DNA from: an uncultured Clostridia bacterium
GTDB lineage: Bacteria; Bacillota; Peptococcia; Peptococcales; Peptococcaceae
DNA length: 64,000 bases
NCBI GenBank assembly: GCA_944391285.1
Contig: CALXSY010000001.1
Coordinates: 1-64,000, forward strand
Direction: 5' to 3'
Shown here one piece after another: positions 34,253-44,475 of this stretch. The stretch's first letter is position 1; each line of letters opens with the position of its first letter. The notes beneath the pieces are model-generated. The model saw only the letters and a list, made by a program, of their open reading frames with translations, had not been told where the DNA came from and made no database searches. A program made the position numbers and the translations under genes.

Positions 34253-35173
34253 CTATTCAGGATAAACTATTTGAGCTTCGTTGATTAATTCGGTATATAT
34301 TTCTTCCTCAACTTCGTAGGAAACATCCTGCACGACATAGCTTTGGGCTTCTTCAAAGGATAATTGGCGGGCTTGGGTGTGGTCGGTTACATAGATGATG
34401 TGATAGCCATATTGACTTTGCACCGGTTCGGGAGTGTAAGTGCCAACCGGCAAAGAGAAGGCGGCATCAGAGAATTCTTCAACCATTTGACCGGCAGTAA
34501 AATAACCCAGATAGCCGCCGTTTACGGCTGAGGCGGTATCGGTGGAATATTCTTCGGCTAAAGCGGCGAAATCAGCTCCTGCGTCTAACTGCGCAATCAA
34601 ATCTTTAGCGGTATCCAGATCATCAACTAAGATATGGCTGGCTTCAACCTGCTCGGGCATTTGATATTTGGCAGGGTTTTCGTTGTAGATGGCTTCCAAA
34701 TCAATATCCTTTTGGGATAAACGCTCGGAAATCAGATTGTCATAGATTAAACCCACCCGATAAAATCTCACTAACTCATCCCAAGAAATGCCGATAGGCT
34801 CTAAGTAAAGTTCTTTATAGGTGTCGACGGAACCGTAATAGTTAGTAATATCCTCCTGCATAATTTCCGAGGCTTCGTCCATAGAAATGGTAAGTCCTTT
34901 CTTTTCGGCATCCTGCAAAATCAACTGCTGAAAGATATATTCATCCAACAAGCCAGCCTGCACATAGTATTCCTTGTTTTCCTGGCTGTTTTCCAGCTGG
35001 TTGACGGCGCAGAAAAGATTAAAATATTCATCAAACTCCCCTTGAGTATACTCAGTGCCATTAACAGTCACCAAAAGTGTATCATTGTTAGCTTCGGTAT
35101 TTTGTTCATCTCCGCAAGCGCTGAGAGCAAAAACAATGAGCATCATTAAAACAAGAGCCAAAGCTTTTTTCAT
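34253..35173 (-). CDS. prsA: PrsA/SurA-like peptidyl-prolyl isomerase lipoprotein
   Basis: A 306-residue foldase on the outer face of the membrane. A lipoprotein signal peptide ends in the lipobox FALSAC (Cys about residue 20). An N-terminal chaperone part is followed by a parvulin domain at about 175-275 (EASHILVDDLDTAKDL, the GGYLGYF and QYGYHIIYV motifs). It should help fold exported proteins. It follows mfd by 66 bp, a common arrangement. Confidence 0.9.
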   Translation of the reverse strand: MKKALALVLMMLIVFALSACGDEQNTEANNDTLLVTVNGTEYTQGEFDEYFNLFCAVNQLENSQENKEYYVQAGLLDEYIFQQLILQDAEKKGLTISMDEASEIMQEDITNYYGSVDTYKELYLEPIGISWDELVRFYRVGLIYDNLISERLSQKDIDLEAIYNENPAKYQMPEQVEASHILVDDLDTAKDLIAQLDAGADFAALAEEYSTDTASAVNGGYLGYFTAGQMVEEFSDAAFSLPVGTYTPEPVQSQYGYHIIYVTDHTQARQLSFEEAQSYVVQDVSYEVEEEIYTELINEAQIVYPE

Positions 35174-35239
35174 AAAAATCGCTCCTTAAAGATAGGTATC
35201 AGCCAAAAGGCATGCGGTATTATTATAGCGAAAAAAAGC

Positions 35240-38200
35240 TTAAGACGCAAGACTAACCAGCTTGGAAACGACACTTTTTACTAAATCTAAACAATCCTTT
35301 TGGTCTAAAGTGCCGACAGTCACCTTGACTAAAAGCTCACCGGAAGCATTGGTGTAGTTGATGCGGCGCTTGTATTCCTTGGCTAGTTCATAGAGCTTGG
35401 GTATTTCAATGGCAGTGTCCGCTGAGAAACGAATGCTGACCACACCGGCTTTTTGCTTAATGGAGGTAATGCCTGCTTCATGGGCTAAAAGCTTAATTTC
35501 AGCGATAGCTAGAAGATTTTGTGTTTCCTGCGGCACATCACCGAAACGGTCTACCAGCTCATCAAACAATAAGCCTAACTGGGAGATGGCAGTGGCATTT
35601 TGGATACGCTGATAGAAGGAGAGTTTTAAATGAGCATCGCGGATATAATATTCGGGAATAAAGGCGCTGATTTGCAAATCCACTTCTGTATGCTCTTTGG
35701 CGGCTTTCTTTTCGCCTTTCAGCTCCTGGATAGCTTCATCCAGCATCTTGCAGTATAAATCAAAGCCTACCGCACAAACCTGACCGTGCTGCTCGGCGCC
35801 TAATAAATTGCCGGCACCGCGAATCTCCAAGTCTTTCATAGCGATTTTAATGCCGCTGCCCAATTCGGTGTATTCCCTGACCGCGGAAAGGCGTTTTTCG
35901 GCAACGGTATTTAAGGTTTTGTCCTTTTGGTAGGTGAGATAAGCGTAAGCGACCCGATTGCTGCGACCGACCCGTCCTCGGAGCTGATAAAGCTGGGAGA
36001 GTCCCATTTTGTCCGCATGGTCAATGATTAAAGTGTTGGCATTGGCAATATCCAAGCCTGTTTCGATAATGGTGGTGCACAAAAGGACATCGGCTTGTTT
36101 ATTGATGAAATCCAGCATGACGTTTTCCAGCTCATGCTCCTTCATCTTGCCGTGACCGATTAATATCCGCGCTTCCGGCACTAATTGGCTTAAAGTGCTG
36201 GCGACGGATTCGATATCCTCGACCCGATTGTGCACATAGAAAACCTGCCCGCCTCGGCCTAATTCCCGGCGGATCGCATCGACGATTAATTCGGGAGAAT
36301 ATTCCACTACATAGGTTTGAATGGGATAACGATCCTGCGGCGGAGTTTCGATGACGCTCATATCTCTGATGCCCACCAAGGACATATGCAAGGTGCGGGG
36401 AATAGGCGTAGCCGACATAGTTAAAACATCTACCTGGGAGCGCAGAGCTTTAATTTTTTCTTTATGTGTTACACCGAAACGCTGCTCCTCATCGATGACC
36501 AGCAAGCCTAAATCGTAAAACTGCACCGATTTATTGAGCAGCTTGTGGGTGCCGATGATGATATCAACATCATTATGGGCTAAACGGTTGATGATATCCT
36601 TTTGCTCCTTGGCGCTGCGGAAGCGGCTCAAAAGCTCAACCTTGATACCGTAAGGAGCAAAACGCTCGGAAAAGGTATTGTAATGCTGCTGAGCTAAAAC
36701 GGTAGTAGGCACCAAAACCGCCACTTGCTTGCCGTCGTTGACGCATTTAAAGGCGGCACGGATAGCGACTTCGGTTTTGCCGTAGCCGACATCGCCGCAG
36801 ATCAAGCGATCCATGACCTTAGGCGAGGTCATGTCTTTTTTAACATCGATAATAGCTTTAAGCTGATCCTCAGTTTCGACATAGGGGAAAGCATCTTCAA
36901 ATTCCCGCTGCCATTGGTCGTCAGGCGAAAAGGCGTAGCCTGCCATGGTTTCTCTTTTGGCGTAAATTTCTAAAAGCTTCTGCGCTAATTCCTCTACCGA
37001 AGCTTTAACTTTGGCTTTGGTTTTTAACCATTCGGCACCGCCTAATTTATTGACCTTAGGAGTGGCGCCTTCGCCGGCAGAGTATTTTTGCAAGAGGTCA
37101 AATTGCTCCACCGGAATATAAAGCTTGTCTTCGCCGGAGTATTTGACGATCAAATAATCCTTTTCCACATTATCCACCTTGAGCTTTTGGATACCTAAAT
37201 AACGACCGATACCATGAGTCAGATGCACCACATAATCACCGATATTGAGCTCATCAATGCTGGAGATTTTTTCTCCTTCGGCGGAAAAGAGCTTTTTATT
37301 GACCCGTTTCTTTTGCTGCTCGAAAATTTCATTTTCGGTGATGATGACCAATTTGCTGCGCAAAAACTGAGCGCCTTGGCTGATATTGCCGTAGGCACTG
37401 ACGATTTCACCGGCAACAGGAACGGCTTTGTCCCCTTGCCAAGGACAGTTCAAGTCGTATTCACTAAGCATTTGCTGGAGTTTCAAGGCTTTGGTAGCGG
37501 AAGTGAGGAGGATGATAATGCGGTATTTTTGCCGCTTCCAGTTTTTCAGCTCGTCTATTAAAAGATTGACATTGCCGAAAAAGGGCGGAATAGTCTTGCA
37601 CTCCACCGACAAAAGGGCGGCACTATCCAAAAAGAGGGAGTTTTTCGGCAAAAGGGAGAAGCTCGCCCTGTTAAATTGGCTTAAATGCTCGCCAAGGGTC
37701 ATGGTATCAAAGAAAAACTGGCTTTGTAAAGGTAAAGCCGCCCCTTTAATCAGTAAATCTGCCAGAGTTTGCTCTCTCTCTTTGGTCAAATGCTGCCAGG
37801 CTTCTTCGATACGATTGGCTTCATCAAAGCAGATTAAAGTATCGGAAGACATATAATCTGCCAAAAAGGCGCCCTGGGGATAGAAATAGGCGTTATATTG
37901 CTCTAATCCGACTTCCGCATGATTATTAAGCCGCTCCAATAATTCACCGATTTTGCTTTGCAGGCGGCGGGTGGCTTCCGGATCTTTTTTAGGCGCTAAT
38001 TTGGCTAATTGCTCCTCGTAGGCTTGACGAATGTTTTTTGTGCCCCGTTCTCGTGCTTCAGGGGTGAGGAAGAACTCCTTAGCCGGAAAAATAACCGCCT
38101 TTTTGACCTTGTCAATGGAGCGCTGGTCGGCTATTTCAAAAAAGCGCAGGGAATCCACCTCGTCGTCAAAAAATTCAACACGCAGAGGCTTTTGATAATT

Positions 38201-38764
38201 AGGCGAAAAAATATCGATAATACCGCCCCTGAAGGCAAACTCTCCCGGAGCTTCAACCACGCTTACTGCCTGATAGCCGATTTCGACCAAATGATTTTTA
38301 AATTCCTCTAAATCAACCCGCTCGCCTAAGGACAAATTGCGCAAAGCATCTTGCATGATTTCCTTAGGCAATAAGACCTTGCCCAAAGCATCGATGGTGG
38401 TAACAACGATTAGCGGTTCGCTTTTCTTTAAAAGCTTGGCAAGCACATTTAAGCGCTGGCGCTCCAATTCGCCGCTTTGTCCCAAAACTTCAAAGGGGAT
38501 CAGCTCCAAAGCCGGGAAATAGACGCTTTCGGCGGATTTTACCAGCTGAGACATGTCCTCCCAGAGCGCTTTGGCGCGTTTGGGTGATTCACAGATTAAA
38601 AGGGCATCTTTGCCTTTGACCAACTGGGCTTCAATCATCGCCCTTTGTCCTTCGTTCAAGCCGTAGATGCCTACTTTGCCTTGCTCTGCCAAAGTTTTTT
38701 TGATTTGCAGCAGTTCCTTATCCTCGCTTAAAAGCTCGCTGAAACTATCAGTAGAATAATTCAT
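35240..38764 (-). CDS. mfd: transcription-repair coupling factor
   Basis: A 1174-residue Mfd translocase that removes stalled RNA polymerase from lesions and recruits UvrA. It has an N-terminal UvrB-like module, the RNA-polymerase interacting domain ([18 protein letters not shown], about 490), the SF2 motor with Walker [12 protein letters not shown] (about 640), DEEQ in [10 protein letters not shown], motif [11 protein letters not shown], and a C-terminal TRCF domain. I start at the ATG at 38764 because AAGGAGG lies 7 bp upstream; a longer frame start has no site. Confidence 0.97.
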   Translation of the reverse strand: MNYSTDSFSELLSEDKELLQIKKTLAEQGKVGIYGLNEGQRAMIEAQLVKGKDALLICESPKRAKALWEDMSQLVKSAESVYFPALELIPFEVLGQSGELERQRLNVLAKLLKKSEPLIVVTTIDALGKVLLPKEIMQDALRNLSLGERVDLEEFKNHLVEIGYQAVSVVEAPGEFAFRGGIIDIFSPNYQKPLRVEFFDDEVDSLRFFEIADQRSIDKVKKAVIFPAKEFFLTPEARERGTKNIRQAYEEQLAKLAPKKDPEATRRLQSKIGELLERLNNHAEVGLEQYNAYFYPQGAFLADYMSSDTLICFDEANRIEEAWQHLTKEREQTLADLLIKGAALPLQSQFFFDTMTLGEHLSQFNRASFSLLPKNSLFLDSAALLSVECKTIPPFFGNVNLLIDELKNWKRQKYRIIILLTSATKALKLQQMLSEYDLNCPWQGDKAVPVAGEIVSAYGNISQGAQFLRSKLVIITENEIFEQQKKRVNKKLFSAEGEKISSIDELNIGDYVVHLTHGIGRYLGIQKLKVDNVEKDYLIVKYSGEDKLYIPVEQFDLLQKYSAGEGATPKVNKLGGAEWLKTKAKVKASVEELAQKLLEIYAKRETMAGYAFSPDDQWQREFEDAFPYVETEDQLKAIIDVKKDMTSPKVMDRLICGDVGYGKTEVAIRAAFKCVNDGKQVAVLVPTTVLAQQHYNTFSERFAPYGIKVELLSRFRSAKEQKDIINRLAHNDVDIIIGTHKLLNKSVQFYDLGLLVIDEEQRFGVTHKEKIKALRSQVDVLTMSATPIPRTLHMSLVGIRDMSVIETPPQDRYPIQTYVVEYSPELIVDAIRRELGRGGQVFYVHNRVEDIESVASTLSQLVPEARILIGHGKMKEHELENVMLDFINKQADVLLCTTIIETGLDIANANTLIIDHADKMGLSQLYQLRGRVGRSNRVAYAYLTYQKDKTLNTVAEKRLSAVREYTELGSGIKIAMKDLEIRGAGNLLGAEQHGQVCAVGFDLYCKMLDEAIQELKGEKKAAKEHTEVDLQISAFIPEYYIRDAHLKLSFYQRIQNATAISQLGLLFDELVDRFGDVPQETQNLLAIAEIKLLAHEAGITSIKQKAGVVSIRFSADTAIEIPKLYELAKEYKRRINYTNASGELLVKVTVGTLDQKDCLDLVKSVVSKLVSLAS

Positions 38765-38917
38765 GATTTCCTCCTTACAAAGCAAAGATGCTTTGATCTT
38801 TCGATTTAGCACAAATAAAGCCAGTGAGCATCATCAAGATCCCCACTGTGAGAAAAATATTTTTTTAAAATTAGCCATACATGATAAATATATGCAGGAA
38901 AAACAAAAATATGCCTG

Positions 38918-39466
38918 TTAGTTAAATTTATTCATCGCTTTGGCTAAGCCTTCTTTGAGCCAGCATTCCACGCCGTCGGCGGCTTTAATAACGGCGGCGT
39001 TGATCTTTTCTAAATCTTCGCCGTAAAAAGGGCTTAAAACGTAATCAACGGCACTGCCTGTTTTGCCGATACCTATTTTTAAATGGTCAAAATCGTTGGA
39101 GTTAAGCTGAGCGATGATGCTTTTGATACCGTTATGCCCGCCGGCAGAGCCGCCGGCTTTAAAACGCAGTTTGCCTACCGGCAAATCCAAATCGTCGTGA
39201 ATCACCAAAAGATCGTCCAGGCGGTCGTGGTAATAATTGATTATCTCACTTACCGCATGACCGCTTAGATTCATAAAGGTTTGGGGTTTAGCTAAAAGCA
39301 CCTTTTCACCGTTTATACTGCATTGGATCAAAACAGCTTGACACTGTTTTTTTTCCACCGCGTTTTCGCTGCGGCGCACCAGCTCATCAATAACCCAAAA
39401 GCCGGCATTGTGCTTGGTTTTGGTATATTTATCGCCGGGGTTGCCTAAGCCTACTATTAAGCGCAT
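38918..39466 (-). CDS. pth: peptidyl-tRNA hydrolase
   Basis: A 182-residue enzyme that frees tRNA from dropped-off peptidyl-tRNA. Motifs are IVGLGNPGDKY, the catalytic His in KHNAGFWVIDEL, and the FMNLSGHAV and DDLDLPVG segments. The ATG at 39466 has GAGGTG 6 bp before it; the in-frame GTG at 39475 overlaps that site. It lies between prs and mfd as in Bacillus. Confidence 0.97.
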   Translation of the reverse strand: MRLIVGLGNPGDKYTKTKHNAGFWVIDELVRRSENAVEKKQCQAVLIQCSINGEKVLLAKPQTFMNLSGHAVSEIINYYHDRLDDLLVIHDDLDLPVGKLRFKAGGSAGGHNGIKSIIAQLNSNDFDHLKIGIGKTGSAVDYVLSPFYGEDLEKINAAVIKAADGVECWLKEGLAKAMNKFN

Positions 39467-39484
39467 ATTTTTCACCTCACAACT

Positions 39485-39512
39485 CTAAGCCTTCCCCAAA
39501 GGAGGAAGGCTT
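39485..39512 (-). other. intercistronic hairpin between prs and pth
   Basis: TAAGCCTTCC and GGAAGGCTTA form a 10-bp stem just before the pth ribosome site. No T-run follows on the minus strand, so it is not a classical terminator for prs; it may be an RNA processing or stability element. Confidence 0.5.
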
Positions 39513-39530
39513 AAAAGTATTTTTATTAAA

Positions 39531-40472
39531 TTAGTTAAACATTTCGCTGACCGAATCATCATTGTGAATGCGCAATATAGCTTCGCCCATCAAAGGTGCT
39601 ACGGAAAGCACTGTCAGCTTGTCAAATTCTCTTGTAGCCGGAATAGTATTGGTGGTAACGATTTCTTTAATCGGAGCTTTTGCCAAACGCTCATAAGCCG
39701 AACCGGACAAAATAGCATGAGTGCAGGAAACATAAACGCTTTTTGCGCCTCTTTCTACTAAAGCAGCGGCGCCGTTGGAGATAGTGCCGGCAGTATCGAT
39801 AATATCGTCAATCATGATGACATTTTTGCCGTTAATATCGCCGATAATATTCATAATCTCCGAAACATTAGGCATAGGACGACGCTTGTCAATGATAGCC
39901 AACGGCACACCCAGTTTCTCAGCCAAGCTTCTGGCTCTGGTGACACCGCCCATATCGGGAGAAACAACAACTAAATCTTCAATATTTAATCCTCTGTAAT
40001 AATCAGCTAAAATGGGCATGGCCATTAAATGGTCAACCGGAATATCGAAAAAGCCCTGAATTTGCTGGGCATGCAGATCCATAGTTAAGATGCGGTTGGC
40101 ACCGGCTTGGACGATTAAATTGGCGACCAATTTAGCGGTGATAGGCTCTCTGCCTCTGGATTTGCGGTCCTGGCGGGCATAGCCGTAATAAGGCATGACT
40201 ACGGTAATACGTCTGGCAGATGCTCTGCGCATAGCGTCAATCATGATTAATAATTCCATCAAATGATCATTGACCGGAGCGCAGGTGGACTGAACGATAA
40301 ACACATCACAGCCGCGCACGCTTTCGTCGATGGTAATGTTGGTTTCGCCGTCGCTGAAATTTTGCACATGAGATTTGCCTAAAGAGATGCCTAAATAGCT
40401 GGCAATTTCCTCTGCCAATTTAGGATTGGCATTGCAGGTAAATACTTTGAGATTATTAGTTTGATTATTCAT
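39531..40472 (-). CDS. prs: ribose-phosphate pyrophosphokinase
   Basis: A 313-residue enzyme making PRPP for nucleotides, histidine and NAD. It shows the class I pattern: [43 protein letters not shown], and the PRPP loop [12 protein letters not shown]. The ATG at 40472 follows GGGAGG; a longer frame start lacks a site. It has its own promoter downstream of glmU. Confidence 0.97.
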   Translation of the reverse strand: MNNQTNNLKVFTCNANPKLAEEIASYLGISLGKSHVQNFSDGETNITIDESVRGCDVFIVQSTCAPVNDHLMELLIMIDAMRRASARRITVVMPYYGYARQDRKSRGREPITAKLVANLIVQAGANRILTMDLHAQQIQGFFDIPVDHLMAMPILADYYRGLNIEDLVVVSPDMGGVTRARSLAEKLGVPLAIIDKRRPMPNVSEIMNIIGDINGKNVIMIDDIIDTAGTISNGAAALVERGAKSVYVSCTHAILSGSAYERLAKAPIKEIVTTNTIPATREFDKLTVLSVAPLMGEAILRIHNDDSVSEMFN

Positions 40473-40510
40473 TAGTATAGTTCCTCCCACAGAAAAATAT
40501 ATCTATCTCT

Positions 40511-40539
40511 ATCATATAACTAAAAGCAAAATTTTACAA
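40511..40539 (-). promoter_or_regulatory. promoter of prs
   Basis: Minus-strand TTGTAA (40534-40539), 17-bp spacer, TATGAT (40511-40516), directly behind the long hairpin at 40547-40599. Confidence 0.65.
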
Positions 40540-40546
40540 GATGAAA

Positions 40547-40599
40547 CTTGGCATTTTACCTAAAATATTCTTTATAAAATTAAAAGGCAAAATGCCAAG
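40547..40599 (-). repeat. long inverted repeat between glmU and prs
   Basis: CTTGGCATTTTACC (40547-40560) and GGCAAAATGCCAAG (40586-40599) pair over 14 bp in the minus-strand RNA with one G-U pair and an AT-rich 25-nt loop. It follows the glmU stop closely. There is no long T-run after it, so it could be a weak terminator, a 3'-end stabiliser or an operator for prs. Confidence 0.55.
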
Positions 40600-40610
40600 A
40601 CAGGCGCATT

Positions 40611-41984
40611 TTATTGGTTTTGTTCTTTTTGCCTCTTTTTTAAGACCCAGCCTTCTTTAACGACAAAGGGCGCACGGTTGATAGCTAAAGAAAAGGGCGG
40701 AACATTTTCGGTGACAGTTGCTCCGGCAGCGATGAAGGCACCTTCGGAGATGGTAATGGGAGCAACCAGATTGCTGTTGCTGCCGATAAAAGCATCGTCG
40801 CCAATGGTGGTCGGAAACTTATTTTTGCCGTCGTAATTGCAGGTAATAGTGCCGCAGCCGATATTGACCCGTTTGCCTAAGGTGGCATCGCCGATATAGG
40901 AAAGATGGGGAACCTTGCTGCCTTCAGCAATGGTAGATTTCTTCACTTCGACAAAATCACCGATTTTCACCTTGTCAGCTAAAACTGTGCCCGGACGGAG
41001 ATAGGCAAAAGGACCGATATTGCAGAGATTGCCGATTTTACTTTCGTTGATGACGGTGTTTTTGATATGGCACTCATTGCCGATGGTGCTGTCGTTAACT
41101 TCTACCTCGGGACCGATCTCGCAGCCGGAGCCGATAACGGTTTTGCCTTTTAAAACTGTGCCGGGCCAAAGGATGGTGTCATTAAGCACCTGTACGTCCT
41201 CCTCGACATAGCAGTTGTCCGGATTGATGATGGTGACACCGTCAAGCATCAGCTGCTCCAGCTTTCTTTGGGTTAAATATTTTTGTGCCATAGCTAACTG
41301 CAAGCGATTGTTGACCCCCATAATTTCATCAAAGTCAGCGATTAAAGCAGCAGTGGGGAGATGAGCTTCGACTGCCAAGGCTAAAAGATCGGTCAGATAA
41401 TATTCCCCTTGAGCATTGTCATTTTTAAGCTTAGGCAGATTTTCCAAGAGAAACTGGCGGTCAAAGAAATAGGTGCCGGCGTTGATTTCTTTAATCAAGG
41501 CTTCTGTTACGGTGGCATCTTTTTGCTCCACAATAGCGATTACCCGCTCATTATCCCGGATAATTCGCCCGTAACCGAAAGGATTAGGCGCGATAGCGCT
41601 TAAAACGGTAACAGCAGCTTTTTTCTCTTGGTGCAAGGCGTGTAAATTTTGCAGAGTCCGGGGAGAAATTAAGGGAGTATCTCCGCAGATAACCAAGACA
41701 TCGCCTTGGGCTTTTTCCAATAACGGAGCCGCTTGCATAACGGCGTGCCCGGTGCCTTTTTGCTCGTATTGGTAAGCGATAAGGCAGTTTTGGGGCAGGC
41801 TTTGAACGATTTGCTCGCTTTTGTGCCCTAAGATTACGATTTGTTCACTAATGCCGGCGGCGGCAATATTTCCAAGGACATGGTCTATCAAGCTTTTGCC
41901 GTTGGCTTTGTGCAGGACTTTGGGCAAATCTGATTTCATGCGTGTGCCTTGACCGGCTGCTAAGACGATAGCAGTAGTATTCAT
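40611..41984 (-). CDS. glmU: bifunctional N-acetylglucosamine-1-phosphate uridyltransferase / glucosamine-1-phosphate acetyltransferase
   Basis: A 457-residue enzyme making UDP-GlcNAc for the cell wall. The N-terminal uridyltransferase has LAAGQGTRMKSDLPKVLH and CGDTPL; the C-terminal left-handed beta-helix has repeated hexapeptides and the catalytic His region KVPHLSYIGDA, then GCGTITCNYDG. The ATG at 41984 follows GAGGTG. Its 5' end is 11 bp from the gntR stop. Confidence 0.97.
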   Translation of the reverse strand: MNTTAIVLAAGQGTRMKSDLPKVLHKANGKSLIDHVLGNIAAAGISEQIVILGHKSEQIVQSLPQNCLIAYQYEQKGTGHAVMQAAPLLEKAQGDVLVICGDTPLISPRTLQNLHALHQEKKAAVTVLSAIAPNPFGYGRIIRDNERVIAIVEQKDATVTEALIKEINAGTYFFDRQFLLENLPKLKNDNAQGEYYLTDLLALAVEAHLPTAALIADFDEIMGVNNRLQLAMAQKYLTQRKLEQLMLDGVTIINPDNCYVEEDVQVLNDTILWPGTVLKGKTVIGSGCEIGPEVEVNDSTIGNECHIKNTVINESKIGNLCNIGPFAYLRPGTVLADKVKIGDFVEVKKSTIAEGSKVPHLSYIGDATLGKRVNIGCGTITCNYDGKNKFPTTIGDDAFIGSNSNLVAPITISEGAFIAAGATVTENVPPFSLAINRAPFVVKEGWVLKKRQKEQNQ

Positions 41985-41995
41985 ATTTAAACACC

Positions 41996-42709
41996 TCAAT
42001 CTATAATAGAATCATTGCCAATAAGTCCATTGGCAGTTAAAGCGGAAATTAACGCATCCTGAGCATTGGCAATATGCTCTCTGGCCAGCTTTGCCGCCAA
42101 GATGCTGTCGTGGGCTCTCAGAGCTTCTACCATTTGCTCGTGCTCCGCCAAGGCAGTATGACTGCGGGAGCCGCTGCCTAAAGGCAGAAAGCGGAAGCGT
42201 TTGAACTGCTCCTGCAAAATTTCGACAAATTGGGTGAGGCGGCTGTTGCGGGCATATTGGTAGATTAAATCATGAAAGGAGCTGTCGATGAAGATAATTT
42301 CGTTTAGACGATTGGCTTCGGTCATGGCTTCTTCTTGGCGCACCTGGTGCTCTAATTCGGCTATTTCTTCATCGGTAATGTATTTAGCCGCTAATTCTAA
42401 CGCCAGCATTTCCAAGGCGGCTCTGATTTCATAGACCTCCTGAATATCCTTTAGAGAGATGCCGGAAACATAAGCTCCTTTGCGGGGAATCATGGCGACC
42501 AAGCCTTCCTGTTCCAAGCGGCGGATCGCTTCTCTAACCGGAGTGCGGCTGACGCCTAAACTTTCGGCTAATTCGTTTTCCAACAAACGCTTGCCTGGCG
42601 GCAGAGTTTGGGTTAAAATAGCGTCCTTTAAGCTTTCAAAGACTAAATCCCTTAACGGCCGGTAGCTGTCCAAGGCGATGGGAGCTAACGGAGCTTCCTT
42701 AGTCTTCAT
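41996..42709 (-). CDS. GntR-family regulator, FadR/FCD type
   Basis: A 237-residue transcription factor with an N-terminal winged helix (LPPGKRLLENELAESLGVS then RTPVREAIRRLEQEGLV) and an all-helical FCD ligand domain (about 85-225) with the acidic/histidine residues typical of that fold. The effector is unknown. It overlaps ispE by 11 bp and precedes glmU, the position held by purR-yabJ-spoVG in Bacillus. Confidence 0.92.
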   Translation of the reverse strand: MKTKEAPLAPIALDSYRPLRDLVFESLKDAILTQTLPPGKRLLENELAESLGVSRTPVREAIRRLEQEGLVAMIPRKGAYVSGISLKDIQEVYEIRAALEMLALELAAKYITDEEIAELEHQVRQEEAMTEANRLNEIIFIDSSFHDLIYQYARNSRLTQFVEILQEQFKRFRFLPLGSGSRSHTALAEHEQMVEALRAHDSILAAKLAREHIANAQDALISALTANGLIGNDSIID

Positions 42710-43586
42710 AAATTTTCACCCTTTCGTTGATGGCTGCGGTGGTCAGTGTTTCGGTAAAAAATGAAGTTTTACAGCGATTTTTGATTTTACGGTAAAAGGC
42801 GAAGGCTTCTTCGGCATCATCAAATAAGCTAAACAAAGTCGTACCGCTGCCGCTCATTAAAGTATAGGGCGCACCTAAGGCGATGAATTGCTCTTTCATT
42901 TTTTCCAGCTTAGGTATCAGGCGGAAAGTGGATTTCTCTAAGACATTATAGATATTTTCCTTTAAAGCCTGACGGTCTTTGTTTTTGATAAAGGTTAAAT
43001 AATCATCCAAAGAAGGGTGAGAGGCGTAATCCGCCGGCGTAAGGTTTTTATATACCTGAGCAGTAGCGGCGCCTGTTTGGGGTTTAGCCAAAACTACATA
43101 CATAGGCGGCAAATCCTCTAAGGGGGTAATTATTTCCCCGCGCCCGCTGGCTAAAGCGGTGGGAGCAGTTAAGCAAAAGGGCACATCACTGCCGATTTGG
43201 GCGCCTAAGCCTTGCAAGTCGGCTAAAGAGAGCTGCAGCTTAAAAAGCTCATTAATCCCTGAGATAACAGCGGCCGCATCGCTGGAGCCGCCGGCTAAAC
43301 CGGCTGCCACCGGCAGATGCTTTTCTAAATTGATGCGCACCTTCGGCACTTGGGAAAAATTGTTCTGCATTAAAACCAGCGCTTGCAGGGCGAGGTTATT
43401 TTTATTGGTAGGCAGAAACTTGCTGGAGCAAAGGAGGATATTTTCCTTCCAAGGCATGAGGGAAATGTAATCCGCCAGCTTGATGGACTGCATGACCATT
43501 TTGACCTCGTGAAAGCCGTCCTCCCGTTTGCCTAATACATCTAAAAATAAATTAATCTTGCCGTAAGCGCTTACTACCGCACGCAT
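42699..43586 (-). CDS. ispE: 4-diphosphocytidyl-2-C-methyl-D-erythritol kinase
   Basis: A 295-residue GHMP kinase of the MEP isoprenoid pathway. The N-terminal AYGKINLFLDV contains the catalytic Lys, PVAAGLAGGSSDAAAV is the ATP loop (about residue 95), and MSGSGTTLFSLF is motif 3. The ATG at 43586 follows GGAGG at 7-8 bp. Another MEP enzyme, IspH, is fused to S1 at 61452-63455, so this organism uses the MEP route. Confidence 0.96.
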   Translation of the reverse strand: MRAVVSAYGKINLFLDVLGKREDGFHEVKMVMQSIKLADYISLMPWKENILLCSSKFLPTNKNNLALQALVLMQNNFSQVPKVRINLEKHLPVAAGLAGGSSDAAAVISGINELFKLQLSLADLQGLGAQIGSDVPFCLTAPTALASGRGEIITPLEDLPPMYVVLAKPQTGAATAQVYKNLTPADYASHPSLDDYLTFIKNKDRQALKENIYNVLEKSTFRLIPKLEKMKEQFIALGAPYTLMSGSGTTLFSLFDDAEEAFAFYRKIKNRCKTSFFTETLTTAAINERVKIYED

Positions 43587-43673
43587 CAAAAAGCCTCCTT
43601 GGAATAATAAAGATATTTCTTTTATTGTAACCTAAAATAAGCCAATAGTCACTACTTTTTGAGAAAAAAATTT

Positions 43674-44354
43674 TTAAGATAATTTATCGCTTTCTTTAAA
43701 GAAAAGCTTGAAGCTGCTGCGGTGGTAGTCCAACAAGCCTTCGTCACGAAGCTTGCTCAGCTCGTGGCTCATGGCACTGCGCTCAACAAACAGATAATCC
43801 GCTAATTCCTGGCGGTTAAAAGGAATAGTAAAGGTATTGCTGCCCTGCAAGCGGGATTGCAGATAAAGATAGGAGAGCAGTTTCTCCCGGGTAGAGCGTT
43901 TGGAGATGTGGGAAAACTTAGTCACCAGCTGCTGATTGCGGTTGGCTAAAATTTTAAGCAAATTTTGGATTAATACGGCGTGATTATTGCAGGCATTGGT
44001 GCAGACGGTGGTGAGTTTTTTGATGGGAATAAGGAGAATCTCACTCTCCTCGCCAGCCTGTACGCTCATCTGCGGAGCGAGATTCAAGGCGGCGTAGGCT
44101 TCGCCGCAGAGTTCGCCGGGGAGAATCTTATCCAGCACATTTTTATTGCCGAAAAAATCCTCGTTGCTTAAAAGGACACTGCCTGTTAAGACTAAGGCTA
44201 ATTCGCTGATGTTTTCCTTAGGCGGGTAGATAAACTGACCTTTGGCAAAATTTTTGCGGTGAGCGTGGATACAGTTGAGCATAGCGGGCAGAGCATCGGG
44301 AGAAACATTGGCAAATAGGGGGCTTTGGCTGATTAGGGGCAAAAAATTTTTCAT
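43674..44354 (-). CDS. Crp/Fnr-family regulator, HcpR-like by position
   Basis: A 226-residue regulator with an N-terminal cyclic-nucleotide-type sensor fold (about 1-120) and a C-terminal winged helix with FNRQELADYLFVERSAMSHE. It is divergent from hcp, the usual place of HcpR-type regulators that sense NO or nitrite and control hcp. The sensor domain has several cysteines (for example CTNACNNHA, and CIHAH near residue 29), but no Fnr-type four-Cys N-terminal cluster. AGGAG lies 7 bp before the ATG at 44354. Confidence 0.85.
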   Translation of the reverse strand: MKNFLPLISQSPLFANVSPDALPAMLNCIHAHRKNFAKGQFIYPPKENISELALVLTGSVLLSNEDFFGNKNVLDKILPGELCGEAYAALNLAPQMSVQAGEESEILLIPIKKLTTVCTNACNNHAVLIQNLLKILANRNQQLVTKFSHISKRSTREKLLSYLYLQSRLQGSNTFTIPFNRQELADYLFVERSAMSHELSKLRDEGLLDYHRSSFKLFFKESDKLS

Positions 44355-44383
44355 AAGCATTCTCCTTTTGTGGTAAAAACAAC

Positions 44384-44451
44384 AAACTTTTTAATTTTAT
44401 TATAGTACAATGCATTCGTGAAGTAAAGAAAAAGCTAAAATTAAAAAGTTT
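44384..44451. promoter_or_regulatory. 16-bp inverted repeat in the hcp/crp intergenic region
   Basis: AAACTTTTTAATTTTA (44384-44399) and TAAAATTAAAAAGTTT (44436-44451) are perfect reverse complements 36 bp apart. Between them lie candidate -10 boxes for both directions (TACAAT 44406-44411 for hcp; TATAAT on the minus strand at 44399-44404). The layout suggests two facing binding sites for the divergent Crp/Fnr-like protein, controlling both genes. Confidence 0.5.
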
Positions 44452-44475
44452 AGAATATTTAAGGAGGAAAATATC

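Noticed and set aside
39485-39512. Hairpin between prs and pth as a terminator
   Set aside because: No T-run follows in the direction of transcription, so I list it only as a hairpin.
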